A stretch of 64,000 nt of DNA from Piscicola geometra (taxonomy: Eukaryota > Annelida > Clitellata > Hirudinida > Piscicolidae): positions 2,857,344 to 2,921,343 of the forward strand of contig OX030963.1 in assembly GCA_943735955.1 (NCBI GenBank). Direction: 5' to 3'. The position numbers were made by a program, and so were the translations under genes. Positions 1-16,119 of the stretch are shown one piece after another. A model generated the notes under the pieces. It was not told the DNA's origin. It saw only the letters and a list, made by a program, of their open reading frames with translations, and made no database searches. Within the stretch, counting starts at the first letter, position 1. Every line of letters begins with the position of its first letter.

Positions 1-77
1 TGGTGTTGAATAAAATAACATCAACAACAACAATTACATTCAACTAAAATAACAACATCATCAACAACACTCCAAAC

Positions 78-642
78 CTTCATCTTGGTGAGATTATCTT
101 GACCCAGTTTAAGGGAATCTAGGTCAACTAGATAAATGGCTCCCAGGTGAGGTTTTGCTTCACCATATGACAGATGTAATCCCTGAAGAGGAAGTTGTGG
201 TGCTGATGTGGGAATGGAAGGGATGAAATATGGTTGAGGTGGTAGTGGAGGGAGGGACGAAATTAATTTGCAGAATGGAATCATCATCATCAAGACTACA
301 GAACATAATCAACAGCATCATCATCATGTCATCATTAGCATCATCATCACCACTACCCTTACTTACTGATGATATGAAAGCCTTGTTGCCAGGAATTGGT
401 TGAATGTCTTCGGAGCCATGCTCTGAAAAAGCCAAAAATAAGATAAATCATAATAATTGTTTTTTCAAAACTTCAGAATAATAATCATTTAAAAAATAAA
501 AATGGTAAATATATTTTTAAATCAATAATCGTCATCATCATAAGCATCACAATCATTATCATCATGATCACCTATTCCAGGAATGATTCTGCAGTCTTTG
601 GGATGGTAGTTGAAGGTGTATCTGAAGTAGCCAAGACTCAAA
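78..642 (-). CDS. PON-like: Paraoxonase-like (PON/arylesterase family), partial, 3 exons
   Basis: Three minus-strand exons join in phase: 642-572, 422-367 and 182-78. Each intron has GT-AG ends; the 367 donor is GTAAGT and the 182 acceptor follows a pyrimidine tract. The join reads ...HPKDCRIIPGIE-HGSEDIQPIPGNKAFISS-GLHLSYGEAKPHLGAIYLVDL... Paraoxonases have the same order near the N-terminus: a Cys used in a disulfide, then G-I-E-x-G-S-E-D with the Glu-Asp pair that binds the structural calcium, then AFISSGL and a strand ending in a MDL-like motif. In the family this is a six-bladed propeller hydrolysing lactones and aryl esters, usually secreted or membrane-anchored. Only about 80 residues are visible. 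The N-terminal anchor exon (right of 642) was not identified, and the catalytic His region lies beyond the left edge. Family assignment is confident; substrate is unknown. Confidence 0.86.
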
Positions 643-3600
643 CTGTGTTCAATAATATAAAAACATATCAGAATGAATTTAATAATTAAATTTTAATTTC
701 ACATCTCTTCCTTATTAATCAATCCAAGAAATTTTACTATTAAATTTTTGCCAGAAAAATAGTCTAATTAGACTGACCAAATCGAAAAGGCTTGATAAGC
801 CACAATGGACAACACTGTCCCGAAAAAAACTCTCATAAGCATGGTAAAAGAAGCAGAACGATGAATGACTTTACTTGCTATTTAAAAAGTACTTTAAATA
901 CCAGTGATGCGCGTGTTCAAAATATATATTGATGAAAGATTTTTATGAACTCAATGATCTTGAATTTTTTTTATAGATTCATTGAACTGAAAGTTATTTT
1001 TCATGGCCACAAACTTTGAAGTTTGTTTCATAAAACGATCGATTGGAAAACCTCTTTTTCATACTGAAATTTTTATTTTGAATTACCATAAAATATCTAC
1101 GTATTCGGACACTTTTTAATTAAAGTTATTTTATTTTTCAAAATGTATTTTTTATAATATTTTTTCACCCGTCAAAGATCAGTCTTGTTAGCACATCGGC
1201 ATAGGATTTTACATGAGTAGACGTTCATCTTCTCATCAGTATACTTTTTCATTTTTGGCTGAAAATGCATGGGATAGACTTTGAACCGTCGCCATAATGT
1301 TTTGGTTTCTTTTTTTAGAGATACATTTTCGTTCTAACGTCATTTTATCATGTTCCCCCAAAAGCATGAAAGGAATGTGAGGAATCTGGACTGCTAAGGT
1401 TTTAGTTTTTCTACAGAGAAATCGAAGAAAGTATTCAAACAATAGGACAATAAAAAATTTTAAAATGCCCACAAACCTATATGAAAGTTTTCAAAATGCC
1501 TACAAATCATATTCTCAACACACAATTAACCATAAAGAATTTTCATGCAACAAATGACACTAGTTTTAATTTATAACGTTGCATTTACAAAGACAGTCAG
1601 ACGTGCTTTATGGACTTTTCTTGTCTAGTTTCAGTCGTTAATAACACTTTCTCTTCACAATCTTTCAAGCTTTCTTATACATGCATTCACGATTGAATGA
1701 TACTTTCAATAATCAAAAGAATTCCAGGCCTAAATTGGAACTACCCTCGATCTCTTAGGGCCTAAGTCTGCCTTAGGCTTTTCTCCAATCTTTTTCTCCA
1801 GTTTCACCAAAATTCCATAACATTTTTACGATACAGACTATACGGTGTAGGCTCTAACCAAACAACATTTTTGCATATTGACTATGATGTTATAAGAAGT
1901 TTCCTAAAAAAAATTCCCCCAAATATTATCTTGAATCTTCCAGCTCTTCAAACTAACGGTAACTGTGGCTACAACGGAGAGTGAAATGTAGAAATAGAAC
2001 TTTTTTGGAAAATTGAATATTGATATTAATTGTATTCAAAATCGGCCAGACCTTAAGAGATGTAATTCATTAAAATTATTAAAATAGGATAAAAAGAAAA
2101 TTATTATTTTATATTTTAAAGGTTTCAATAAAAATACAATATTATTAAGTTTAGAATCAATGGTTTTGATAATCTTTAAAGTAGCACCAATTAAACAATT
2201 TAAAAAAAAAAATCAAATTTTCATCAAGAGTTTATACTATAAACTTTATAGAAGTGACTAAGAGATCCTAGACGTGCACCTAATCTTACCTAACCTAAAA
2301 TACCATAATCATTCTGGGTCTAGACGCTAATAAAAAAAACATGAGTAAAAGAAATTGTGTTTCCATTGCCTCTAAAAACTAATTGTTTCCTTAACTCATT
2401 TCAAACTTCCATACTAGATAAATTGAATTCTAAAACTATAGGAATTCAAATTTCTTGAAGAAACCTTTTCAAATAATAAGAATTTGTGCCGACGCTTGCC
2501 CAGTGCCTACAAGTGTGTGAGGGCTTTTGAAACTCTCTCTGATTCTATTTATGCTTAGAAGAATGCAAGGAGAACGCTTTATAGTTTATAATACCTCTCC
2601 CAATCATCTAATTCAACTTATATCATTAAAATATCTGTTTAAAAATTGTATTAATTTAACTTTTTACAACTTAATCAACGCTAGTTAACGCCAAAGTGAT
2701 ATTTGCATTATCGACTTGTATGTGGCATGGCATGAACAAAAGCCATAAAGCAAGTCAATCGAGAGTTTACCTACTTGATTATGATGTCTAAATATACGTC
2801 ACAACATGCAGAAAAATAACATGGCAGAACTAGAGAATAACACGGAGAATAATATAACAGAAGTAGGGAATGAATTGCAACAACATGCAACAACAGCAAC
2901 ACACAAGCGCATGTAACAGCAGGTGCCCAGCGTCACATTAATCAAAAGCAACTAAACAATGCCACACACTCAACCATTCACAAAAATCTCTTCGATAATT
3001 CTTTAATATATATATTTGCAAGTTGGTGTGTGTATGTGTCTGTGTGTTTTTATGTGTTTTTGTGTGTAAGTGTTCTTATATTTATGTTTTTTTGTGTGTA
3101 TTTTAGTGTGTTTTTATGTGTATGTGTTTTTTGTTTGTGTGTGTATGCGTCTTTGTGAGTGAGTGTGTGTGTCTGTGTGTTTGTGTGTGTGCATGGTTGT
3201 GTTTGATTAGGGCAGGCATATATTTAAAGACTTTGAGTGTTGGGTTTGGAGAGGTGGCTTGCTCATTTCAGCGATTAGTTGTGGCAGTTGTTGCAATTCT
3301 TGTTATGTTGTTGCGAAATTATATAACACTTTTAATAGAATGTTGCAGCAACCACAAAACCGTTATTATTACAGTTCTACTGATGATTACATTTAATTAA
3401 TTAGTTAGTTATCATAATTTTTTCTTATTTATGTTTTCTTGGTTTTCTTATTTCTGTTTCCTTGCTACAGTTGAACTATATTGCTCAATATTAGACGAAA
3501 TTTTTTCAACTTTATCCAACTGACTTAACTGGCATCGACCTCCGACCGTGAAGTTAGTGTGCAGTCTTATTATTTGGAACGTTTCACGTTTTAATTTATG

Positions 3601-5595
3601 CAAGAAATATTAAAGAAATCAACTATGTGTCAGGCAATAATATAATCTGAGTGAATTTTCCAATCTTGCTTTGTTTTGCATGGTCTGCTCTGACGTTTGA
3701 TTTTTCATTAGTTTTCTTTTCTTTCATTTTTCAATGTATTAAAACAATTGTATTTTATTTTATTGTCTTTTATGAATATTGATTTCTTGAAATTATGCAA
3801 CACTGTGATATTTATAGGACATTGAGATATTTATAGACTTTATAACTTTAAAATACACATCTATTGCAAAGCTATCGAGCTATTGAAAGAAGTATAAAAT
3901 AATTGTGGGATAAATGATTTTAAACTCACCTGCAAAACCTCGTATCTATAAAAATGTCAATTAACAGCAACCAACCAATTAAAAATGTGTTTTTTTTTCA
4001 ATTAAGTTTATTAATCGACTATCTAAACGTTTTTTAAATAATTAAATAAATCAAATAAAATTCTTTATAAAAATGTCATTTGAAGAACTTTCACTCGACC
4101 ACATTTTGGTAGTAAATCCATCGGTCGATGACTGAAACTAGAGGTTTTCAATTACCTTTAAAGAGCTCTATAAATTTATTTTTTTTTGCACAAAACCATT
4201 TACATCATTAATAAAATTTTCACATTTAAAGGATTTTTATAACGATTTTTGTATCAGAACCAAAAAATAAAAATTCACATTTTTTTATTCCACAAAAGTA
4301 TATTGTAAGCATCTTCCGACTCTTGTTGCTAATTATTGAACATTATTATTTCATGCACCGGACCGTAAATTTGAATTGCAGCTTTTAACTCTAGAGACTA
4401 TCTCTTCACTTTTTCTCCTTCTTCATCAAGTGCTTCGTCACAAGAAAGACAAGTCACAATCACGGAACTGCTGTCGCATGATGATGTGGTGAACAGCTGA
4501 TGTAGTCACCTTGTTACAATTACAGTTCTAGTTATAATTGAAGTTGACATGAGGGTACCTAAACAACACCTTTGAATCAATCAATCAATAAAAAGAATTT
4601 ATATGGCGTTTTACTTAAATTCAAATTTTCATCTTGTTCGTCAAAGGAAGCATAATTTAAGTGAATACTCCGTATGTTAATCAGTAGTTTACTGATATCT
4701 CGATAGACAACGGTGTCCGAACGACATAGAAGCCTCACATTTTTCCGAATACTGTATTTTCTATTCCTATCTATGGTTCAGTTACTTACATGAATCCAAG
4801 TGAATTGGCAGCTATCAAATCAGTACTTTGGAAGGACATACTGTTAAATGCTTCTCTATATCATTTTGTATTGTTTCTATTATGTTGTCCCTCTAATATT
4901 ATCATTTATATTTGTATTCTTATTATTATTATTGTTTTCGTAATTTTTAAACTATTATTAATTCTTTTAATTTTTATATACTAGTCTATTCGACGGTGTC
5001 CCGTGGATCAGCTATGCATGAGATGGCGTCACTGCTCAGACGAGCTTGTATGCCAAGCAATGTCGTAATATAAGGGTGGATTAAGAGTGGAGGAAAGAAA
5101 TGGTTTGACGTTAGTCTCATGGGGAATCGTTGTACTTCTTTTTTTTCAAAAAGTGATTCATATGTTTGAGTTGTCTTTGATGAAAAGTTTTTTGTATGAA
5201 AAGTTTAAGTTTTTTGGGGAGTTGTTGAAAGAATTGATAGACTATTATCGAAGCACGCACGCACGCTAAAGCAAAAACACGCATTCGCCCATGCAAACAC
5301 TCGTGCAAACCTACAAAAACACACGCGTAAATATATAATTACAGGGTAGTCATGCAATAAAAGAACCTTAAAAAAGACAAATATGTTTTAAAAAATGAAA
5401 AATTGATATATCAAAAAAGCCTACTGAAATTGTTTGCTTATAACCGGACAACCAGACATGTATTTCATTGCATTGAATTGGAAAAGTAACGCAAGAAATC
5501 AAATGTTAATCAATGAATTAAATTAAATGGTCATTTTGAACTGAAACCAACTCTTTATATTTTAGACTCCATTCCACCTTCACGTCGCTGAAGAG
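643..5595. other. Intergenic, AT-rich; no gene supported
   Basis: About 5 kb between the paraoxonase-like exons and the signal-peptide exon. It should contain the first exon and promoter of the paraoxonase-like gene, but I could not place them. A minus-strand frame at 1236-1472 begins with a hydrophobic stretch and could be an anchor exon, but it has no splice support. A TG-rich imperfect microsatellite lies at 3026-3195. Nothing else stands out. Confidence 0.6.
3026..3195. repeat. TG-rich imperfect microsatellite
   Basis: Runs of TGTGTG interrupted by TTTT and TATG give a hydrophobic Cys/Val frame that is not a gene. Confidence 0.85.
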
Positions 5596-9892
<4,297 letters not shown>

Positions 9893-9965
9893 CAAATTGT
9901 TGAAAACTTATACAATTTATCTTCTAGAGTTGAGAAAAAGTTATTTCGAATAGGGTTTGCAAAGA

Positions 9966-9971
9966 AATAAA
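9966..9971 (+). terminator. Poly(A) signal candidate AATAAA
   Basis: AATAAA occurs 74 bases after the stop codon of the FGF-like candidate, in the run AAATAAATAAATAAAT. It fits the end of that transcript, but in AT-rich DNA the motif is common. Confidence 0.4.
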
Positions 9972-10844
9972 TAAATAAATCGTTCATCAAAACCCTTCTT
10001 TGAAATATCTCACACTTTACCTCTCATGTATCTTAATCTTTACATGTATTATTTATCTTCAAAGAATAGTTATAGTTTATAGTTTTTTAAATGCTCTTTT
10101 CTTGGAATAATAATTATTGTGGTAATTTTTTGAATACTATTTATTATAGATGTTTTTAACTATTTCTTCTGAATACATACTATAATTATATTATATTATA
10201 AATGTATATTCTTCCCTCCTTCAAAAAAAACAATCTAAAACATTATGTCTATCTAATTTTGTATAATATTTTTTTTAATTTGAAAGAAGATAATAAAAAT
10301 GATATTGTAATAATACTTATATTAAATAAATAATAAAGACAATTATTATTAGGGATGACAAACGATACTTAGTTAAAGGGTTAGATGCCTAATGCATTTT
10401 TTGAGCTCAAATCCTCAAATATTTTTTTAATTAAAAATTTAAAATTTAAAACAATTTTTTTGAAAAATCTGTATAAATTAAAAATGTATGCTATCTTAAG
10501 AAGCACAGCTCCAAAGCTCATACCAAACACCACAGAATAAGGCAAAAGAAAACTGGGTACGGCGTTCCGTGAAACTGAACGGAACCAATATAGGCTGGTT
10601 TATAAATTGTATTCTTCAGTTTACTAATATTATTATTAATATTTGAATAATTAGAACTGCCAAATTTTTAGTTTTCGTCTCTGAATAGTATTCTATGAAT
10701 TTAAATTGATCAGAACGAATATAAGAAAATCAAATTTATTTAAAAATAAATTTTAAAATTCATCTTTTTAAAATAAAGGAAACCTTGACGTCTTAAAAGA
10801 TCCGTTTGAAAACGATACTATACTAGCCTGTCCTTCCAAGTATG

Positions 10845-10960
10845 ATGGTGGTGCTGATGATGATGAATTTGATGATGATGATGGTGATGATAATAATGAA
10901 AATAATAATTGATGATGCTAGTGGTAACGGTGATTGTGTTAATGATGATTGAAATGAGAA
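10845..10960. repeat. (GAT)n imperfect microsatellite
   Basis: Runs of GATGATGAT with GGT and AAT interruptions. It is one of many members of the ATG/CAT repeat class scattered through the window. Confidence 0.85.
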
Positions 10961-11404
10961 AAATTCATTAATTATTGTTATCAACGTTCAGAGTTAAATG
11001 GGTAAAGTTGACCAAAGCCTTCAACCAGGACAACGAAGAGGTGTTTATTATGATAACTTTACCAAAATTAAATTTGAACACAATAAAAAATTAAACTTAA
11101 TTTTTTTATAAATAATTTTTTAAATGCGTAATGGATTCATCTTTTTTGTGAAAAAATATGAAAAGTTTGTTTATATTGTTTTTTTTATTCAGGTTGAATT
11201 GTTTCAAGGCAAAGAGGAGCAATGGTTTGTTTTTGTTTTAAATATCAAAAATTCTTTGTCATTTTGTTGTATATATTTTATCCCAAATAAAATGTTATTT
11301 ATTATAATTAAAGCTTTAAAACCTTTTCTTACTTTATCACGACTACCACACTTTCCAAATCTATCACCAACAAACCACCGCTTCAAACAAACCACCACCA
11401 TCAG

Positions 11405-11776
11405 GTTCTACACAAAGACATGTGATTCTAGCATAGGGCAGTCGCTAAAACAGTGTCCCACCTGCTGTATAGGAGTCGATCACTCCAGGTGGGTGAATCA
11501 GTGGAAAAAAATGGTGATAGGAGAGGGAGTTTGATTTTTTAGGTACTTTGTAAATTCATAAAAAAAACTTTAAAAAGTACGTTTAGGGGTAATTTCAATG
11601 CCTCCCACCCTCTAAGGCTTTTTTAAAGCTTTTACCGTATACTTCTTGATGATTACACCATAATAAAATCATAATTACCACAATCTAGATTCAACTCTTT
11701 GTGTCACCAGCATCAAAGTCTCATGGGCGCGCTGGTGAAGAGGGTTGGAGTGGCCGAAGAGTTTGGGTGGTCGTAT
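11405..11776 (+). other. Two unassigned exon-like segments (11405-11488, 11711-11776)
   Basis: The first segment follows a CCATCAG acceptor, ends at a GTGGGT donor and reads FYTKTCDSSIGQSLKQCPTCC in its open frame. The second follows CACCAG, ends at a GTAAGG donor and reads HQSLMGALVKRVG, then AEEFGWSY. TCDSSIGQSL and EEFGWSYV faintly recall the DTC...ALEQSL and ...GWxYVS motifs of class C GPCR ligand-binding domains. However, the intervening ~100 residues of that domain are absent and the two segments do not join in phase. They may be exons of different transcripts, a decayed gene, or chance. Confidence 0.22.
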
Positions 11777-12177
11777 GTAAGGGTCAATTCTTCGTGTGAG
11801 TGTCATCTGAGTGTCAAAAACTTATGAGTGGTGGTCACGGTGGTGGTGGTGGTGGTTGGTAGATGGAGGAGGGGGGATGGATGAGTGGGGGTTGGAAAGT
11901 CTGGTTGGAAAGTGTGGTGCAGAGAGGGAAATAACAGAGAATGGTGCAAAAAAGAGTGGTTGAGAAAAATGGCAAGTGAGGGTGAGGAGGTTTAAATTTG
12001 TAGATTTAAGTTGGAGAGTCACCGTGGAGTGTAGAGTGATGGAGTCTCACTGAGTGATCAATTGAGAGAAGCTGCAGTGGATGAGGAAGGAGGAGGATGA
12101 AAAGTCAGCTAATCACCGAACTTTGAAAACATCTAATCAGAAAGTGCATCTGAAGGATACCTTAAAAGCTAGTGAGA

Positions 12178-12285
12178 TCATGATCATCATCAACATCATT
12201 CTCATCATCAGCATTATCATCATCATCAGCATTATCATCATCATCAACATCATCATCATCATCAACATCATCATCAGCATCAGTG
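12178..12285. repeat. (ATC)n microsatellite
   Basis: ATCATC runs broken by AGC and AAC, immediately upstream of the open segment at 12289. Confidence 0.9.
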
Positions 12286-12288
12286 TAG

Positions 12289-12427
12289 CAACTATTGTAG
12301 GCTCGATGGATTGCATTTCAATTCAGTTAGCTTCGACGATGAACTCACGAACGATATTAAAGTTTTTATTACATTTCGAGAGTTTTTTGGTGGCCATTGT
12401 TATCATCTTCATTTTCAACTAAATTAA
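12289..12427 (+). other. Possible terminal exon, unassigned
   Basis: After a TCAGTGTAG acceptor-like sequence the frame runs NYCRLDGLHFNSVSFDDEL, then TNDIKVFITFREFFGG, to a TAA at 12425-12427. Its composition (acidic, aromatic, little repeat content) differs from the flanking low-complexity DNA, which is the only reason to list it. No family is recognised and no upstream exon is assigned. Confidence 0.22.
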
Positions 12428-13325
12428 TGAAATGAGTCATAACATTAATAATTTATACAAAAGACTTTTGAAGTCCATTCAGAACTATTTTAAACTTTTA
12501 TTATGTATTTAAGAACCTAATACAAACGATACTTAAGGTATTAAGCTTTGAGCATTAAAATAGATTAAATGGGATTTATTTCTTTTTTTTTTTATTCCAA
12601 TAAATTTCTCATTATTTTGATTATTAAAAATCAGTTTTTTTGCTTTTTATGAAGTAATAATTTTGTAAAAAAAAGTTAGAGTTTACATTAATCTTTAGTT
12701 ACTCCTTGTTATATATTTAATTCTATATAATTCTATATTTAATTATTAATTTTTGTTACAATTATTACTTCAGTCTTCTCTTCGTCCTTCCACTAGATAA
12801 CTCCACACTTCCACATCTTTTTCTTGTTACCCACAACGTCTTTCTTTAGTCAACTTTTGGAATGAATTGTCAATCGAATTCACTTGCACCTCATACGTTA
12901 GTTTCAACTAACACAAAGCAGTTGTACCATCATTTCCTTGAGGCATGCCTAGAGCTCTTCTCATTTATGACTCGCCTTATTAAACTCGATTATCCCAATT
13001 AAAATATAAGGATTAAAGTTTTAGAGAAATTTTTTTAGATTTTTCATAACTGTTTACTCACATTTTTGGTATGAATGTGATCGAGTTGTAGGTGAAACAT
13101 ATTTCATCCAAACGTTCTACCCTTTTCTCATGTCTTCTTTCCATCCACTATTCTCTTATCATCCACCTATTGGTCCAACCATTTTCCACACATATATCAT
13201 CCGTCGAACCACTCACTATTTTGGCCATCAACTTCTACTATGGCGTTCCCTTACGCTTCGTTGTCTCAGAAATAAAAACTTTCCATTAAATTATTAATGA
13301 CCTCATTGCTCTCTTATTAGGTTTA

Positions 13326-13809
<484 letters not shown>

Positions 13810-15959
13810 ATCATAGACCTGTCGGACTGAGTGCAATTTGATGTCGTTGCATTCTAATGAATTCATTTCGCCTTCAAATTGATAGTAAAAGTATTAATGC
13901 GAGTATTATTATTAGTCTAATAATAATATTATTTTTACTTTTTGTGTTCTTTTATCTTCATAAGTTATTATTATTAGTTGAAAAAAATACTATTAAATGT
14001 GTTAAAATTAATATTATTTGGTTAAAATAAATACTTATTTTTATTGTATAAAAGTTTGTTTTTAATTAATATTATTGTTGTTATAAAATTTTCCGATTTT
14101 GTTATTGATGTTGTTATCACCTCCACATCCGGTTTACGCCTGATCGACACAAGCGGGTCCATTCCCAACACTACTCCCATCTCCACCCCCCTCTCCCATC
14201 TCCATCCCTTCTCCCAAACCCCTCCCATCTCCAACGCAAGTCTAGGTAATGTGACCACCTTTCTCCTGGTCCTGATGTTTTTTTCACAGTTCGGATGGCA
14301 ATTTCCAGCTCTTAGAACAAGGTTAACCATGAAAACCCACTCCAGTTTATGTCCTTCTTGATGGATTGTGTCTTTTCATTGTGAGAGAGAAGGGGGAAGA
14401 GAGGAGTGCGTGGTGGTTTTCTTTCGTGTCTGGAGAAAGCCAACGATGCCACGAGAAGACCGGGTCTTTTGTGAAATTTCTATAAAATTTCCCTCTATGT
14501 TTTGCTCTCGTTTTAGTGTGTTATGCTGTCTCAATTTTTTCAGTTTCACACGTTTTGTTCTTGTAAATAAGTGTTTCAAAATTACGCACACAATTATTGT
14601 AAATTATTGTTTTTATTTATTTGTTATCACTCTGAATGCATGTTTAACTAATCATTTTAATCGTCAATTATTCTATTCTAAATTCAACCCATTTCTGACT
14701 TTGGCGCCATTGCACCTACTTGAACATTACTTTCTTTGGCACCTCAACCACCATGCAACCATCACCAGCTCTGTCATCACACCCAAATAGAATAATCTCA
14801 AAAGCTTAAAAACATCCTAAATATTCGTGATTCGACAATCAAAATGACTTTGTGAGTTTCATTACGGAGACTGGTTGGGTTTGCCGGTGGAGTAGCGAGT
14901 GTTTTGAAACTTCCAATAATTTACTTTTTTTCTGCATGTAAATATTCGTCACTTATAGATATGGTCCAGTAATAATGGCATCATTTATTTTGATTTTATT
15001 AATTATGATTTTATTAATTAAGATTTAATCGGATTAATTCTGACTTAATTGTAACTTTTTGTATAAAAGCATACTTGAATGTTTAAAAATAAAATAAAGA
15101 CCTTGAAAATCATCGTTAAAAATATGGTTTAAAAATTCACAAGCGGTTTGATGCTGAAAATGTATTCAGTTTTTCTTTTACTTGAATAATGAAAATAACT
15201 ATTTTTAAAAAAAGAAAGAAAAGCATCTAACGATTGAATACAAGAATTTATTTGTAAGCATATAGTACTCTGTCGAATAGAATTTTATGTATTTTTTAAA
15301 AGTAATAACACCTTGAGTATTTTAAAATGAATTATACAAATAATAAGAAAGCATAGAATTTTAAGAAAACGGTTTAAAATGTTGTGAGCAGTGGACATTG
15401 GTGAGATAATGAGATGGCTGAAGAGGAGGTTAACTTCCATTTCAACATTCTAGAACGTGTGAATCTCGAGTATGTTGGAGTGTGGAAGAAAGTTTAAACA
15501 ACGTAAGAAACAATGAAATGTGTTTTGGTGGATTAAGCAACGCAATTAATGGGGTCTATAAAATGAAAGATTACTTTGTAGTGGTTGCATGATTCAATGA
15601 TGGGTTATATGGGGATTAGGAAATGTTTATAAACGGATGTAACATCCTCCTTTTATCATTCGGGTGAATTAAAAGAAAGGCCTGTAAGATAAATAAAAAT
15701 AAAAGTGTACAACAAAATTTTTTTAAATTACAAAAATAAAGCCTCTATGAGCAATATAACACTGAAAGGTAACGCTTTCTAGAGCTTTGTACATGCACAC
15801 GCCAAATGAGTGGAACGATAACAAAACAATGAAACAAACAAGTCAAGTCGTTAATTGAAGAGGTGTATAAACTCCACGGAAAAGTCACGAATGACGTGGG
15901 CGCTGTTACTTTCAGTTGTTACTTTCAATTAGTAATTTTGATTTTCGTTTTCTATTAAA

Positions 15960-15967
15960 TATATAAG
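15960..15967 (+). promoter_or_regulatory. TATA-like motif upstream of the filament gene
   Basis: TATATAAG lies 160 bases before ATG 16120. Spacing would fit a TATA promoter with a short 5' leader. The surrounding DNA is AT-rich, so chance is possible. Confidence 0.28.
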
Positions 15968-16119
15968 TTTTGTTCATTTTTCGTTTATTTTGGGCTTCAC
16001 GGTCATTTCAAAAAGTGTACTGAAAGCTGGTTTCTAGCTGTTTCCTAACAGAAGGCATGAATATCATTTCGGATTTATAAAAAGTGTCTTCAGGAGTTGC
16101 TGTTGTTCGTAAGGGCAGT

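Noticed and set aside
14110..14330. Exon-like segment, open on both strands (plus FGWQFPALRTR after TTTTCACAG; minus LEIAIRTVKKTSGPGERWS after TTCTAAG)
   Set aside because: Either strand can be given splice signals and no neighbouring exon joins in phase, so neither is supported.
15413..15499. A 28-codon ORF beginning MAEEEVNFHF upstream of the filament gene
   Set aside because: Too short, with no splice or conservation support. It could be an upstream ORF but nothing distinguishes it from chance.
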